Both the position numbers and the translations under genes were made by a program. Shown here one piece after another: positions 31,999-40,137 of a DNA stretch of 64,000 bases. Under the pieces are notes generated by a model. The model saw only the letters and a program-made list of their open reading frames with translations. It was not told the DNA's origin and searched no databases. The stretch is from Streptomyces nymphaeiformis. GTDB lineage: Bacteria; Actinomycetota; Actinomycetes; Streptomycetales; Streptomycetaceae. The DNA lies in contig NZ_JACHJY010000007.1 in NCBI RefSeq assembly GCF_014203895.1, positions 372,001 through 436,000 on the forward strand, given 5' to 3'. How positions within the stretch are numbered: position 1 is the stretch's first letter; every line of letters starts with the position of its first letter.

Positions 31999-34560
31999 CT
32001 AACTACCGTCAGCCATACGGCCCGTTTTCCAATGGGTTGGTTCCGGAAGATCAAGTAGTGCGGCCGTCAGAGCGTAGTCCGCTTCGTCAGGGTCTAGCTC
32101 CTCACTAACTGCCATCCAAGCTGCCTCGAAGCCAGCACAGAGACGCTGTACAGCTGACTCGTCCACGGTCTGCATAAAAGCGCCATCACGTCGCATTGCT
32201 GAAATCCACTGACCGCTGAGATGTATAGGCGAGTATAGAGAATCTTCACTCACATCGGAGCTTATTCCCTCAAAGCGACGAACAATCGCTTCCTTCTTCC
32301 TCTCGATGTACCCTTTCGCATTCCCCGGGTTGGACCATGCAGCGTCGTCAAGCAAGTCGTCGAGTTCCGGCAGTTGGGACGGCAGGTCATATTTCGCGAG
32401 TAGTGCAGGATCGGAAGTATTTTGGATGACCTGTAGCAAATTCTCCCGATCGGGCCAGTTGCGCCCTCTATCGGCAGTGATTCGATAGACGCACTCCCAC
32501 ACTCTTTTTTCATTTACTAGCCATTCCCTGAGAACGTATTTCTCTACCCCAGAGGGGCTACGCCGCATGCGCCAGGTGTGCTCCATAACGTGGGCACACC
32601 CTACGAGTAGCTGCTGATCATACGCCGTAATCTCTGTATACATGGGTCGATTGGGCCTGTGGTGATCAGGGGCGAAATGTGGATAGGCTTTTCGCTCAAA
32701 ATGAATAAAGCAATCCTCTTGGCGCAATTCTTCCAGGTCCGGATCCTCTATCAAGAGCCACGATCGCTTGATAGAAAGAAAATCTCGCTGTCGCGACCTG
32801 GCAGCGTTTTCCAGTTGACCCACTGCCTTACGGGCCAGATCCTCGCGATTCAAATTTCCCGGCAGATGGCCCTGCATTGCCACTGCGTACGTGCAGGCCG
32901 CGTTATAGCTGTCCTGCCATGGAGTCCAGGGCCAGTGCCACCAAAATCTCGCACCTTTAATTTTCCTTTCGAGATCCTCCGGCACGGTTGGCCATGCCAT
33001 CTTCTTCGCGCTATCCGGAACCATTGAAGTGCCGTGGTCAGCCCAAGCCAACCGGAGTGGTGCCCAGACATCGCGGTTTATCCGAAGTGATGGTCCGGTC
33101 AGGTTCTGCTTGTGATGAGGTCGAAATATCCAGAGCCGAACCCCCCACGGGTAGTCCTTTGCAAGTTGGCGCAACTCCTCCGAACAGGCGAGCTGAAATA
33201 TTACTCGCACTACCTGCTCGTTGCGTCTGTTGAGTTGCGCTTTTAGCCATCCCTTAGCCTCGCCTGCGGCGATTGGACGGAGTGGGCCGGGAATTGGGGG
33301 GTACTTTCCTACCAAGGTGCGCCAGTACCGATCTATAAGAGCTGGCGTCATCATTTCTCGGATTTCCTGCCGAACACGCGCACGCCGAGGGCATTCACTA
33401 GTGTCGCCTCTGCACCATTGTTCCGCGGTGCGCTCCGACATACCGAGAACAACAGCGTATCGGTAACGTACTGTTAGGAGTCCGCTATGCCACCACCTGT
33501 AGCGCAGCCGGATCCGTTTCCAGGCTGGCCTCGCCAACCGCTTGTCCCGTTGTTTGCTATTCAGTCCGTCAAGCAGAAGGGCGCCGTAATAAGTTTCAAG
33601 TGCGTCAAGGTGCAGCCACATCTTCTCTTGCGTGCTGGCAAGCTGAGAACGCAGGAATAGATTAGTCGGATCGAGCCGCAATGCCGCATAATATCGATCG
33701 AGAGCCTCATCGAATCTTCGATCCTGACTGAACTGCTTCGCCTTTTGATAAGCGGCGAACAACTCCGGCTTGAGGTTGCGTCCGCGCCATTCACGCCATG
33801 GCGGAGTCCTGCTAGCCCTAGTAACCGGCACTAGTGTCGCCATCACTAAATAGGCAGCTGCGTCAACCGCCTGCTCCCAGGTGGTCTCCCAAAGGGTCTC
33901 CGTCCGGCTACCACCGAGCGCATATGAAGTGACAGTGACAGTGACACCAAAGCGCGGATCTTGTGGTCGCTCGCGCAGAACACCTGCGACGGTGTAGGAG
34001 ATTTTTGGCCGAAGCCGGCTGAAAAGTCGGAGCAAACTCGTGCCCAGCTTTTTGGGATCAACATCTACGTCCCCCAAGAGATCCAGAAAATTCTCCCCAG
34101 GGGCATCAGCAGGTAGAGTCGTGGGTGGATATAGATTTGTTTCAGATAGTTGCTTGCGCAACTGTGCGGTGAGATCCTCCAACCGCTCCTTGCTTGCCGC
34201 AGTGGATGCCGTCAACTTCCGTACGGCCACTGGTCCGGGTTTGTAGGCGCTGGACGCGAGCATTGCTCGTCGCAAAGAGATGAAGAAGAGAAGTAGCAGG
34301 GCCAGGCAGGCGAGGCGCTCCGCCAGAGGCGCCCCATCCTTTCCAGTCGTAACCATGCGAGCTGCACCGTAAAATACTTGCATAATCCAGGAAGTTACGC
34401 TCCATGATTGCGGTGGGGGTGTCCCTGCATGGCCGGCTGCACGCAAGACAGCGACTAGGGAGAGAAGCACGGCGATAGACAACAGCCAAGCCCGCCTCGC
34501 GTGAGGCATGGGGAGTGGCGATCGGTCAGCAATAGGATGTCGCTCAAGTCGAGAAGACAT
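31999..34560 (-). CDS. TPR-containing membrane protein, transposon cargo (853 aa)
   Basis: Two hydrophobic segments near the N-terminus (AWLLSIAVLLSLVAVL at about 23-38; ACLALLLLFFISLRRAML at about 80-97). Then comes a domain with VTVTVTSYALGGSRTETLW, then TPR-like repeats around residues 285-350 (DEALDRYYAALRLDP; LHLDALETYYGALLLDG), and a 450-residue C-terminal helical region. Codon use is much less GC-rich than neighbours, so it is foreign. ATG at 34560 follows GAGGA at 7 nt; an upstream ATG at 34587 is less likely. The last codons overlap the end of the left IS remnant. It is the only cargo of the transposon. A defence or stress role is possible but unsupported by known motifs. Confidence 0.8.
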   Translation of the reverse strand: MSSRLERHPIADRSPLPMPHARRAWLLSIAVLLSLVAVLRAAGHAGTPPPQSWSVTSWIMQVFYGAARMVTTGKDGAPLAERLACLALLLLFFISLRRAMLASSAYKPGPVAVRKLTASTAASKERLEDLTAQLRKQLSETNLYPPTTLPADAPGENFLDLLGDVDVDPKKLGTSLLRLFSRLRPKISYTVAGVLRERPQDPRFGVTVTVTSYALGGSRTETLWETTWEQAVDAAAYLVMATLVPVTRASRTPPWREWRGRNLKPELFAAYQKAKQFSQDRRFDEALDRYYAALRLDPTNLFLRSQLASTQEKMWLHLDALETYYGALLLDGLNSKQRDKRLARPAWKRIRLRYRWWHSGLLTVRYRYAVVLGMSERTAEQWCRGDTSECPRRARVRQEIREMMTPALIDRYWRTLVGKYPPIPGPLRPIAAGEAKGWLKAQLNRRNEQVVRVIFQLACSEELRQLAKDYPWGVRLWIFRPHHKQNLTGPSLRINRDVWAPLRLAWADHGTSMVPDSAKKMAWPTVPEDLERKIKGARFWWHWPWTPWQDSYNAACTYAVAMQGHLPGNLNREDLARKAVGQLENAARSRQRDFLSIKRSWLLIEDPDLEELRQEDCFIHFERKAYPHFAPDHHRPNRPMYTEITAYDQQLLVGCAHVMEHTWRMRRSPSGVEKYVLREWLVNEKRVWECVYRITADRGRNWPDRENLLQVIQNTSDPALLAKYDLPSQLPELDDLLDDAAWSNPGNAKGYIERKKEAIVRRFEGISSDVSEDSLYSPIHLSGQWISAMRRDGAFMQTVDESAVQRLCAGFEAAWMAVSEELDPDEADYALTAALLDLPEPTHWKTGRMADGS

Positions 34561-34649
34561 AGCTGATCCTCTAGATCTAGCCCTCACCTACTAGTCTGAT
34601 GCGGAACGGCAAGCAGGCAAGTCGGGCGGTCTGGTCGTTAACTCGCACC

Positions 34650-35134
34650 GCTAACTCACACCCGGTACCCCGCTCCCCCGGTCCACGAGGCTCGGACCTG
34701 TTAGTTCACCCCCTTTTAGCGCGATCATGGGCAGATAAGGGGAAGGCGCGGGAGAGATCGAGGAGGCCCGCGTCATCGGGCGGGCCTCCTCGTGCAGCTG
34801 GCCCCGTAACCAGATCAGGAACCGGCTGGCTTTGTTCACGAGTAGTGGCTCTGCCACACATTCCGTGAACAAAGCCAGCCAGCGGTGAGCCCTCGACTCT
34901 CGACATCCCAAAGCTGGGTGGCAGAGCCCGCCAAGTGCACCCGCTGACCAGGACATAGATGATCGAGGCGAACACCGTCTCAGGCGTGTCCTGTGTTTCA
35001 CCGCCCCGCAGCCGCAGTCTCGGCGGAGGGATCAGCCGTTCCATGACCTACCGCATCCCGTCCGGAACGATCCAAATCCACGTACCCCGCCCCAACACCG
35101 AGGCCAGCGACGCCTCACCACATAGGACACGGAC
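34650..35134 (-). pseudogene. right IS5-family transposase remnant
   Basis: Reads leftward ERLIPPPRLRLRGGETQDT, then PETVFASIIYVLVSGCTW, RALPPSFGMSRVEGSP, a 57-bp insertion, DLVTGPAARGG, LLDLSRAFPLSAHDRAK and GELTGPSLVDRG. It lacks the C-terminal catalytic part. It is the same gene as the left remnant, in inverted orientation, with independent mutations. Confidence 0.8.
34824..34880. repeat. 57-bp MITE-like perfect hairpin inserted in the right IS remnant
   Basis: Perfect 17-bp inverted repeat GGCTGGCTTTGTTCACG / CGTGAACAAAGCCAGCC with an inner small stem GTGGC / GCCAC. The left IS remnant has the flanking sequence but not this segment, so it is an insertion. Confidence 0.7.
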
Positions 35135-35137
35135 TAA

Positions 35138-35342
35138 GGCCGCACACCTCCTGCGTGAAGCTGGCCGCAGTATCCGGTCCGCTCTGATGCAGGTCGCCCG
35201 GGCGGACTGGGAGAACCTGCGAGCCCACTACGACCCGCCCGCCGTGGGCCCAGGCGAGGAACAGGCCGACCGGACGGCCGCTTCCCGCCCGTCTCCCCCG
35301 GGTCCTTCGGCCCCGTCCGGCCCCCCGCGTTCCCGTCGCTAG
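35138..35342 (+). pseudogene. 3' part of the gene split by the composite transposon
   Basis: Sixty-seven codons continuing the 31200 gene: AAHLLREAGRSIRSALMQV, then ADWENLRAHYDPP and a Pro/Ser-rich tail ending at TAG 35340-35342. It has no start signal of its own. Frame and length agree exactly with excision of the transposon (293 + 205 = 498 nt). Confidence 0.85.
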
Positions 35343-35375
35343 AAGCGTCCCCTCCCCTCGTCCTCCAGGGAGCAC

Positions 35376-36155
35376 ATGCTCACCTCACGCACGGATCTCT
35401 CCACTTTCGCCGCCGCCCTGGCCGACCGGCTGCCCGGCCGCTGGACCAGCGAGTACGAAGAACACGGCGCGTACGGCGCGCAGTTCGTTGCAGCCGAGGG
35501 TCTCTGGGACGCCGGCCACGTCGACCACATCGTCAGCCAGTACGTCCTCAGCCGCCACGCAGTCCTTTCCCACCCAGACGGACGACAGCTCTACATCACC
35601 GACCGGCCCTTGTACCGGCACCAGTTCGTCGTGGCACCGCTCGAACCCGTCGGCCCCCGTATCAAGCCGCATCACTTCACCGGCGTCGAGGAGCCGAACG
35701 GCATCGCCGTCCCCAACGAGCCCGCGCGCGCAGCCGCCCAGGTCGTCCTTCACCTGCTGCCCCGCTACCAGCACGCCCTGGACACCGTGCTGCGCAACGC
35801 GGCCGTCCAGCCCGACCCCCCGCACCGCCCCGGACCACCGCAGGTGGCCGACGTCGTCACTCTGACCTGGTCCGAGGACGGCGCACTCGGCGCTCCCTAC
35901 AAGAGCGTCCCCGAAGACGCCCGGACAGCCTTCTACACCCACGGGTTCCACTACGACCCGCACCAGGCCGCGTTCCTGCTGCCCTCCCCGTACCGCCACG
36001 ACGGCCTCGCTCTCCCCCTGCAATCCCTGGTCCACCACCTCGCCCAGAAGGGCATCGGCGTGAACCTCCGCCACAGCACCACACCGACCACCACGCCCGC
36101 CCGCCTGCCCGTTCCCGCGCCGACCAACGCCGCTGCCACCGCGCTCCACCGGTAG
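35376..36155 (+). CDS. paralogue family A protein (259 aa)
   Basis: A member of a three-protein family with 36976 and 44048: LADRLPGRWTSEYEEHG, DAGHVDHIVSQYVLSRHAVL, then LYITDRPLYRHQFVVAPLEP and VEEPNGIAVPNEPA. It ends with a copy of the recurring alpha/beta module (FYTHGFHYDPHQAAFLLPSP ... LVHHLAQKGIGVNLRHS). ATG at 35376 follows GGGAG. Soluble; family unknown. It is the first intact gene after the transposon in the rightward train. Confidence 0.65.
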   Translation: MLTSRTDLSTFAAALADRLPGRWTSEYEEHGAYGAQFVAAEGLWDAGHVDHIVSQYVLSRHAVLSHPDGRQLYITDRPLYRHQFVVAPLEPVGPRIKPHHFTGVEEPNGIAVPNEPARAAAQVVLHLLPRYQHALDTVLRNAAVQPDPPHRPGPPQVADVVTLTWSEDGALGAPYKSVPEDARTAFYTHGFHYDPHQAAFLLPSPYRHDGLALPLQSLVHHLAQKGIGVNLRHSTTPTTTPARLPVPAPTNAAATALHR

Positions 36156-36227
36156 ACCGGCGCCAGGCAGGTAGCCCCGAACCTCACCCGCCAGAAACTC
36201 GCCCCGCCCCGCTTACCGGAGTCTGCC

Positions 36228-36983
36228 CTGCCCACCCCCCTGATCACGGTCGTCATCGCCACCCGCCTGCGTGAAGACCGCCTGGACTACCTGACCGCCA
36301 TGCACGCCAGCCTCACCCGGCAGTCCGTGCCCTGGGAGGCAGTGATCGCCCTCGACGGCGCCGACCCGAACCGGCTGCCCGGCCCTCTCGCGGCCGACCC
36401 GCGCATCCGCACACTCGCCCTGCCCCGCCCGGTCGGCGCCGCCTGCGCCCGCAACCTCGCGCTCACCCACGTCCGCACCAAGTACGTGAACTGGGCTGAC
36501 GATGACGACGAGTTCACCGACGACGCCATGGCCGCACGGCTGTCCACCCTGGAATCGACCGGGGTCGGCTGGTGCGCCGGGTGGAGCGTGGACCTTCACC
36601 CCGACGGCTCGACACGCCTGTGGCGCTGCCCGCTGCCGCCCGGCCGGCACGAGGCCGGCGACGTCATGAACTACTGGGCACGGCCGCAGGACACGATCCC
36701 GATCGGGCCGACCACGATCCTCGCCCGCACCGACCTCGTGCGCGCGGCCCCGATGGGCGGCCTCGTCCAGGGCGAGGACTACATGGCGGCCGTCGGCGTC
36801 ACCACCCTCGCCCCGGGGATCCTGCTGCGCCTGCCGGTGTACCGGTACCGCAAGCACCCGGGGCAGATGACGCAGCAGACGTCGTACGACCAGCTGGAGG
36901 CGGCGGCCCGCGAGCACGCACACAGCTACGGCCTCAGCCTGCGCACCGCCCTGCACTCACGTAAGACCGCCGCCCGTGGCTGA
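36228..36983 (+). CDS. GT2-family glycosyltransferase (about 251 aa)
   Basis: N-terminal PLITVVIATRLREDRLDYL, the nucleotide-binding strand typical of GT-A family 2 enzymes. VIALDGADPN, GAACARNLAL and the DXD-like metal site WADDDDEFTDDAM near residues 88-100 follow, then GGLVQGEDYMAAVGVTTL near the acceptor site. It transfers a sugar from a nucleotide sugar to an unknown acceptor. GGAG at 36218-36221 places initiation at CTG 36228. The first ATG (36300) would delete the first strand, so CTG is preferred. Glycosylation of a surface protein or glycan of the element is a plausible but unproven role. Confidence 0.75.
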   Translation: MPTPLITVVIATRLREDRLDYLTAMHASLTRQSVPWEAVIALDGADPNRLPGPLAADPRIRTLALPRPVGAACARNLALTHVRTKYVNWADDDDEFTDDAMAARLSTLESTGVGWCAGWSVDLHPDGSTRLWRCPLPPGRHEAGDVMNYWARPQDTIPIGPTTILARTDLVRAAPMGGLVQGEDYMAAVGVTTLAPGILLRLPVYRYRKHPGQMTQQTSYDQLEAAAREHAHSYGLSLRTALHSRKTAARG

Positions 36984-38098
36984 CGCGCACATCGTCCTCA
37001 CCTACGGCCGGGATGCCGGCATCGTCGCCATCGCCGGCGGCGAGCAGTACCGGTGGGCCCACACCGCACTGGAAGAGTCCGGCTGCCGCCGGGACGAGGC
37101 CGGCACCTACCGCCTGCCGGGCGGCGACGAAGCTGCCGCCCGTGCTGCGGTGGCCGGTCTCATCCGCTGTGCCGAACGGCACCGCACCAGCGTGTCCACC
37201 AGCAGCCGACCCTACATCGGCGACGCCGCTCGCGACATCGCCCGCCTTCTGCCCGGGCGATGGGACGCGGCGGTCGAGATCTACTCCCACCCCGTATGGC
37301 AGGAGGACCTCGCGGCGTGGCTGTGGGACAGCGGCGAACTCACCCGCGCCGTGCAAAGCACCCGCATCCTGTACGCCGCCACCCTCACCGAATCCGTGTC
37401 GGGGACGACCCTGCTGCTCGCCGAACGCCCCGGCCATCAACACGACTACCTGCTCGGCGCCCTCCCGCCTAAGCCATTCGGCGAGGGGCACGGCGACCGG
37501 CACGCCCCAGCGAGCATCATCCTGCCGCCCTTTCCCGGCCGCGCGGCGAAGGCGATCACGGAGCGGTTCCTCCCCGCCTACGATCGGGCCGTCCACGACC
37601 GCCGGACCGCGACCGTCACCGAGGCGCTCGACCGCATCCACACCGAGCACGACGCCTGGACGACCAAGGTCATCTCCGGCAGGTACAGCGACGCCTCCCC
37701 GCTCGGAGCTGACGCACTCGATGACTCCATCGAAACGTTCCTGGACAAAGCCTGGCCCGAATTCCTCAGCGTCATGCAGCACGCGCCCGCTCTGCTCGAC
37801 AAATGCCGGCCCGCCGCCATTTGTCGAGCCCGGCGACACGCATGCTCTCGCGCGGCTGGCCGACTCCCTTGCTCACGCCGAGACCCTGGACGGCGGCACC
37901 CCGCTCAACCCGCGAGAGCGCCGCAGCCGGACATGGACGGCCATCAGCACGTGGCTGACGTACAGGGAACTGTTCCTGCGCCAGGTACGGGCCGCGGCCT
38001 CGCACAGGCCCTCCGCCCCGGCTGTCTCCGCGCCGTCGCGTGCTCTTCCGCCGGGCCGCCCCGCTCCCCGCCGCCGGCCTGCGGCATCACCACCGTAA
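36976..38098 (+). pseudogene. paralogue family A protein with a frameshift (about 373 aa if restored)
   Basis: GTG at 36976 overlaps the glycosyltransferase stop. Frame 1 codes for a family A protein: a copy of the alpha/beta module (WAHTALEESGCRRDEAGTYR), then DIARLLPGRWDAAVEIYSHP and RILYAATLTES, to about 37810. There the coding character moves to the next frame: VEPGDTHALARLADSLAHAE, then TWTAISTWLTYRELFLRQ, ending at TAA 38096-38098. One extra base near GGCCCGCCGCC explains it. It may be a sequencing error, a true mutation or, less likely, programmed frameshifting. Confidence 0.65.
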
Positions 38099-38111
38099 GG
38101 AGCTTCCCTCT

Positions 38112-38573
38112 TTGGATCCTGGCACCCACTTCGCTTTCGGCACCCACGAGCAGCACGGCTTCGTTGCCGCTTTCAACTCCTCCCTTCCGGCACACCTGGC
38201 CCAGTGGTACCTCGTGCGGGAGCAGTTCGAGCCCGTCCCCGATCAACCGAGGCTGTTTCGGTTGACCGAGCCCGAGCGCGACGGCCCGCGCCGCACCCGC
38301 CAGGCCGTTCACGACCTGCGCCGCCACGGGTACACCGTGCACGCCGACGTCGCCCTTGACCCCGCCGCCTCGGCCAGCCCGCCACGCCCCGCCCGGTCCA
38401 ACGGCTTGGCAGAGCGCCGCAACCGAGTCGCCCAGGCCGCCGCCGGCCGGTCACCGCAGCGCGCCCAGCCGCCGACCACCACCCTGCCCTCGGCGCGGCC
38501 GATCCCGCCGAAGCCCGCCTACGCCCACACTGTCCACCTGACCGCCTCCGCCGCAGCCGGACGGTCACGGTGA
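38112..38573 (+). CDS. alpha/beta-module small protein (153 aa)
   Basis: TTG at 38112 follows AAGGAG at 38097-38102. The N-terminus LDPGTHFAFGTHEQHGFVA leads into the recurring module (LVREQFEPVPDQPRLFRL ... AVHDLRRHGYTVHADVALDP) and a Pro/Ala-rich tail. Coupled to the next gene by GTGA overlap. No known family. Confidence 0.65.
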   Translation: MDPGTHFAFGTHEQHGFVAAFNSSLPAHLAQWYLVREQFEPVPDQPRLFRLTEPERDGPRRTRQAVHDLRRHGYTVHADVALDPAASASPPRPARSNGLAERRNRVAQAAAGRSPQRAQPPTTTLPSARPIPPKPAYAHTVHLTASAAAGRSR

Positions 38574-38914
38574 CCCCCGAAACCGGGCAGATCCGCATCG
38601 CCCGTGGACGAGGCGGCGAGGTCGAAGTCGACGGCCCCGTCGACTCGTTCGCCGGAGACGTCCTGCGTCGCGCCGGCTTCCTGTTCGAGCCCTCCCTGAG
38701 CGGGCACTGGATCCGGCTGCCGTTCGACATGGGACGCGGCTGGGAGAACGAGCACGCGACCTGGGCGGCCGAGATGCTCGCCGTTGCCCGCTACCCGGTG
38801 CGCCTTGCACCCGACCTGCATCGCGACACCGCCGCAGCCACCGCCCCCACCAGGCCCGCACGCCCGCCGGCCATGACCGCACAAGCTCCTCCCGGCCGCC
38901 GGGCCGCCCGCTGA
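38570..38914 (+). CDS. alpha/beta-module small protein (114 aa)
   Basis: GTG at 38570 overlaps the upstream stop. It opens TPETGQIRIARGRGGEVEV, then has the module: AGDVLRRAGFLFEPSLSGHW, RLPFDMGRGW and MLAVARYPVRLAPDL. Pro-rich C-terminus. Nearly the whole protein is one module. Function unknown. Confidence 0.65.
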   Translation: MTPETGQIRIARGRGGEVEVDGPVDSFAGDVLRRAGFLFEPSLSGHWIRLPFDMGRGWENEHATWAAEMLAVARYPVRLAPDLHRDTAAATAPTRPARPPAMTAQAPPGRRAAR

Positions 38915-40107
38915 CCCACACCAACCTGGAGAAGCAGATCCCCGACACCCGTACAACCGGCGTCGCCGCCCTCAGCGCCCAGGCTCGTAACTTCCGGTTG
39001 CGGATGGCGATGATCGGCCGCGAGACCGAGTCCGCGCTGGACATGACCCGCGACCGCTACGGCCGCACCGTCCGACCGGACGCCGCGGCAGAAATACGTG
39101 CCCACCGTGACCAGGCCGCCGTCGAGGCGTACACCACGTATCTCGCGCCGTGCGCCGAAGCCCTGCTCGATACCGCCCGCCGTGCGCTCGACGAACTGCC
39201 GCCCGCCCGGCACCAGGCCGGATGGCGGACCGTGCTGGACGGTCTCGCCGCCTCCACCGCAGCGATCCGCCGGGTACTCGACCAGCCGACCACGCCCGGC
39301 CCCGCAGGCGAACGCGCCCAGCACAACGCCCTGTGGCCACACCTCACCGCCTGGGCGGACCACGGCTTCATCGCCAGCCACCTGGCCGACCTCGACCAGC
39401 GCCAGCACCACAAGGCCCCGCTGACCGTCGAAGAGCGGCAGATGTGGACCGAGCGGGCCCGGGCCGCGCAGAAGCGGGGCGAGCTGGAGCTCACCGAGTC
39501 CTGGTACGCCGCCGACGGCCAGCCGATCACCCTCGCCTACCTGGTCGAGGACGACGACTCGACGGTGGTCGCGCTGAGAGGCGACCCGGACGCACCGGGC
39601 TGGCAGGTGATCGGCCACTACGCCCACGAATACGAAGCCGGCCAGATGCTGCCCGCCCCCGTTCCGCCCGGTGTACTGCGGGCCGACGCCTCCGAGTTCA
39701 ACCGGGCCGAGCCCGCGCCCGAGGTGTCGCTGCAGGAACTCATCCGGAACGTCGTCGAGTCCCAGCACGCCGGTGACGCGTCCAACGCACTCCTCGGCGC
39801 CACCCAGCGCGGTCACGACGCGGGCCCGATGGTCCGCCTCCAGGAACTCCTGAAGACCGGCGCCCAGTTCGCCGGTGCGCTGGAGACCGTGCAGGGCCGG
39901 CAGATCGCCGCCCGGCTCGCCGCGCTCGGCCGGCAGATCGAGTTCCTCACCCGCGAAGTCGAGGAGGCGGCCGAGGACCTCGGCGCGACCGTCGCCGTCC
40001 TGCCGCCGCACCGCACTCCCGTGCCGCGCTTCCGCCCCGGCCCTGCCGTGGACACCGCACCGCCCACGCCGCCGCCTCGCACCAGCACGGCCGCCCGCCA
40101 CCGCTGA
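38911..40107 (+). CDS. helical hypothetical protein (about 370-398 aa)
   Basis: A soluble helical protein: GVAALSAQARNFRLRMAMI, TRDRYGRTVRPDAAAEI, a central beta insertion (ESWYAADGQPITLAYLVED, GWQVIGHYAHEYEAGQML) and a C-terminal coiled-coil-like stretch (LAALGRQIEFLTREVEEAAED). The first ATG/GTG/TTG is TTG 38998, but coding character clearly starts earlier. The frame is open from CTG 38911, which overlaps the previous stop, and GGAG at 38931 would place initiation near ATC 38938. The true start is unresolved. No known family. A structural or DNA-handling role is possible from length and position. Confidence 0.6.
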   Translation: MTHTNLEKQIPDTRTTGVAALSAQARNFRLRMAMIGRETESALDMTRDRYGRTVRPDAAAEIRAHRDQAAVEAYTTYLAPCAEALLDTARRALDELPPARHQAGWRTVLDGLAASTAAIRRVLDQPTTPGPAGERAQHNALWPHLTAWADHGFIASHLADLDQRQHHKAPLTVEERQMWTERARAAQKRGELELTESWYAADGQPITLAYLVEDDDSTVVALRGDPDAPGWQVIGHYAHEYEAGQMLPAPVPPGVLRADASEFNRAEPAPEVSLQELIRNVVESQHAGDASNALLGATQRGHDAGPMVRLQELLKTGAQFAGALETVQGRQIAARLAALGRQIEFLTREVEEAAEDLGATVAVLPPHRTPVPRFRPGPAVDTAPPTPPPRTSTAARHR

Positions 40108-40137
40108 GGCGTCGCCTCCTTCGAGAGAAAGTCCTTC

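Larger units (their letters stand above)
31493..35134. mobile_element. composite transposon with inverted IS5-type ends and a TPR-protein cargo
   Basis: The ends are inverted: left GACCGTGTCCTATGTGG, right (reverse complement) GTCCGTGTCCTATGTGG. TAA (or CTAA) directly repeats on both sides (31489-31492, 35134-35137), as a target duplication. Each end carries a decayed copy of the same IS5-family element in opposite orientation. The middle 2.6 kb is the 853-aa gene, with many A/T third positions unlike its neighbours. The clean insertion into a still reconstructable gene suggests a fairly recent event. Neither IS copy can encode an intact transposase, so any movement would need help in trans. 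Confidence 0.85.

Noticed and set aside
31861..32108. Small frames after the left IS remnant as separate genes
   Set aside because: They are frameshifted pieces of the same transposase and the overlap with the cargo gene's 3' end.
36976..38098. Programmed ribosomal frameshift in the family A gene
   Set aside because: There is no slippery heptamer or following structure at the junction. A simple one-base indel is the simpler explanation.
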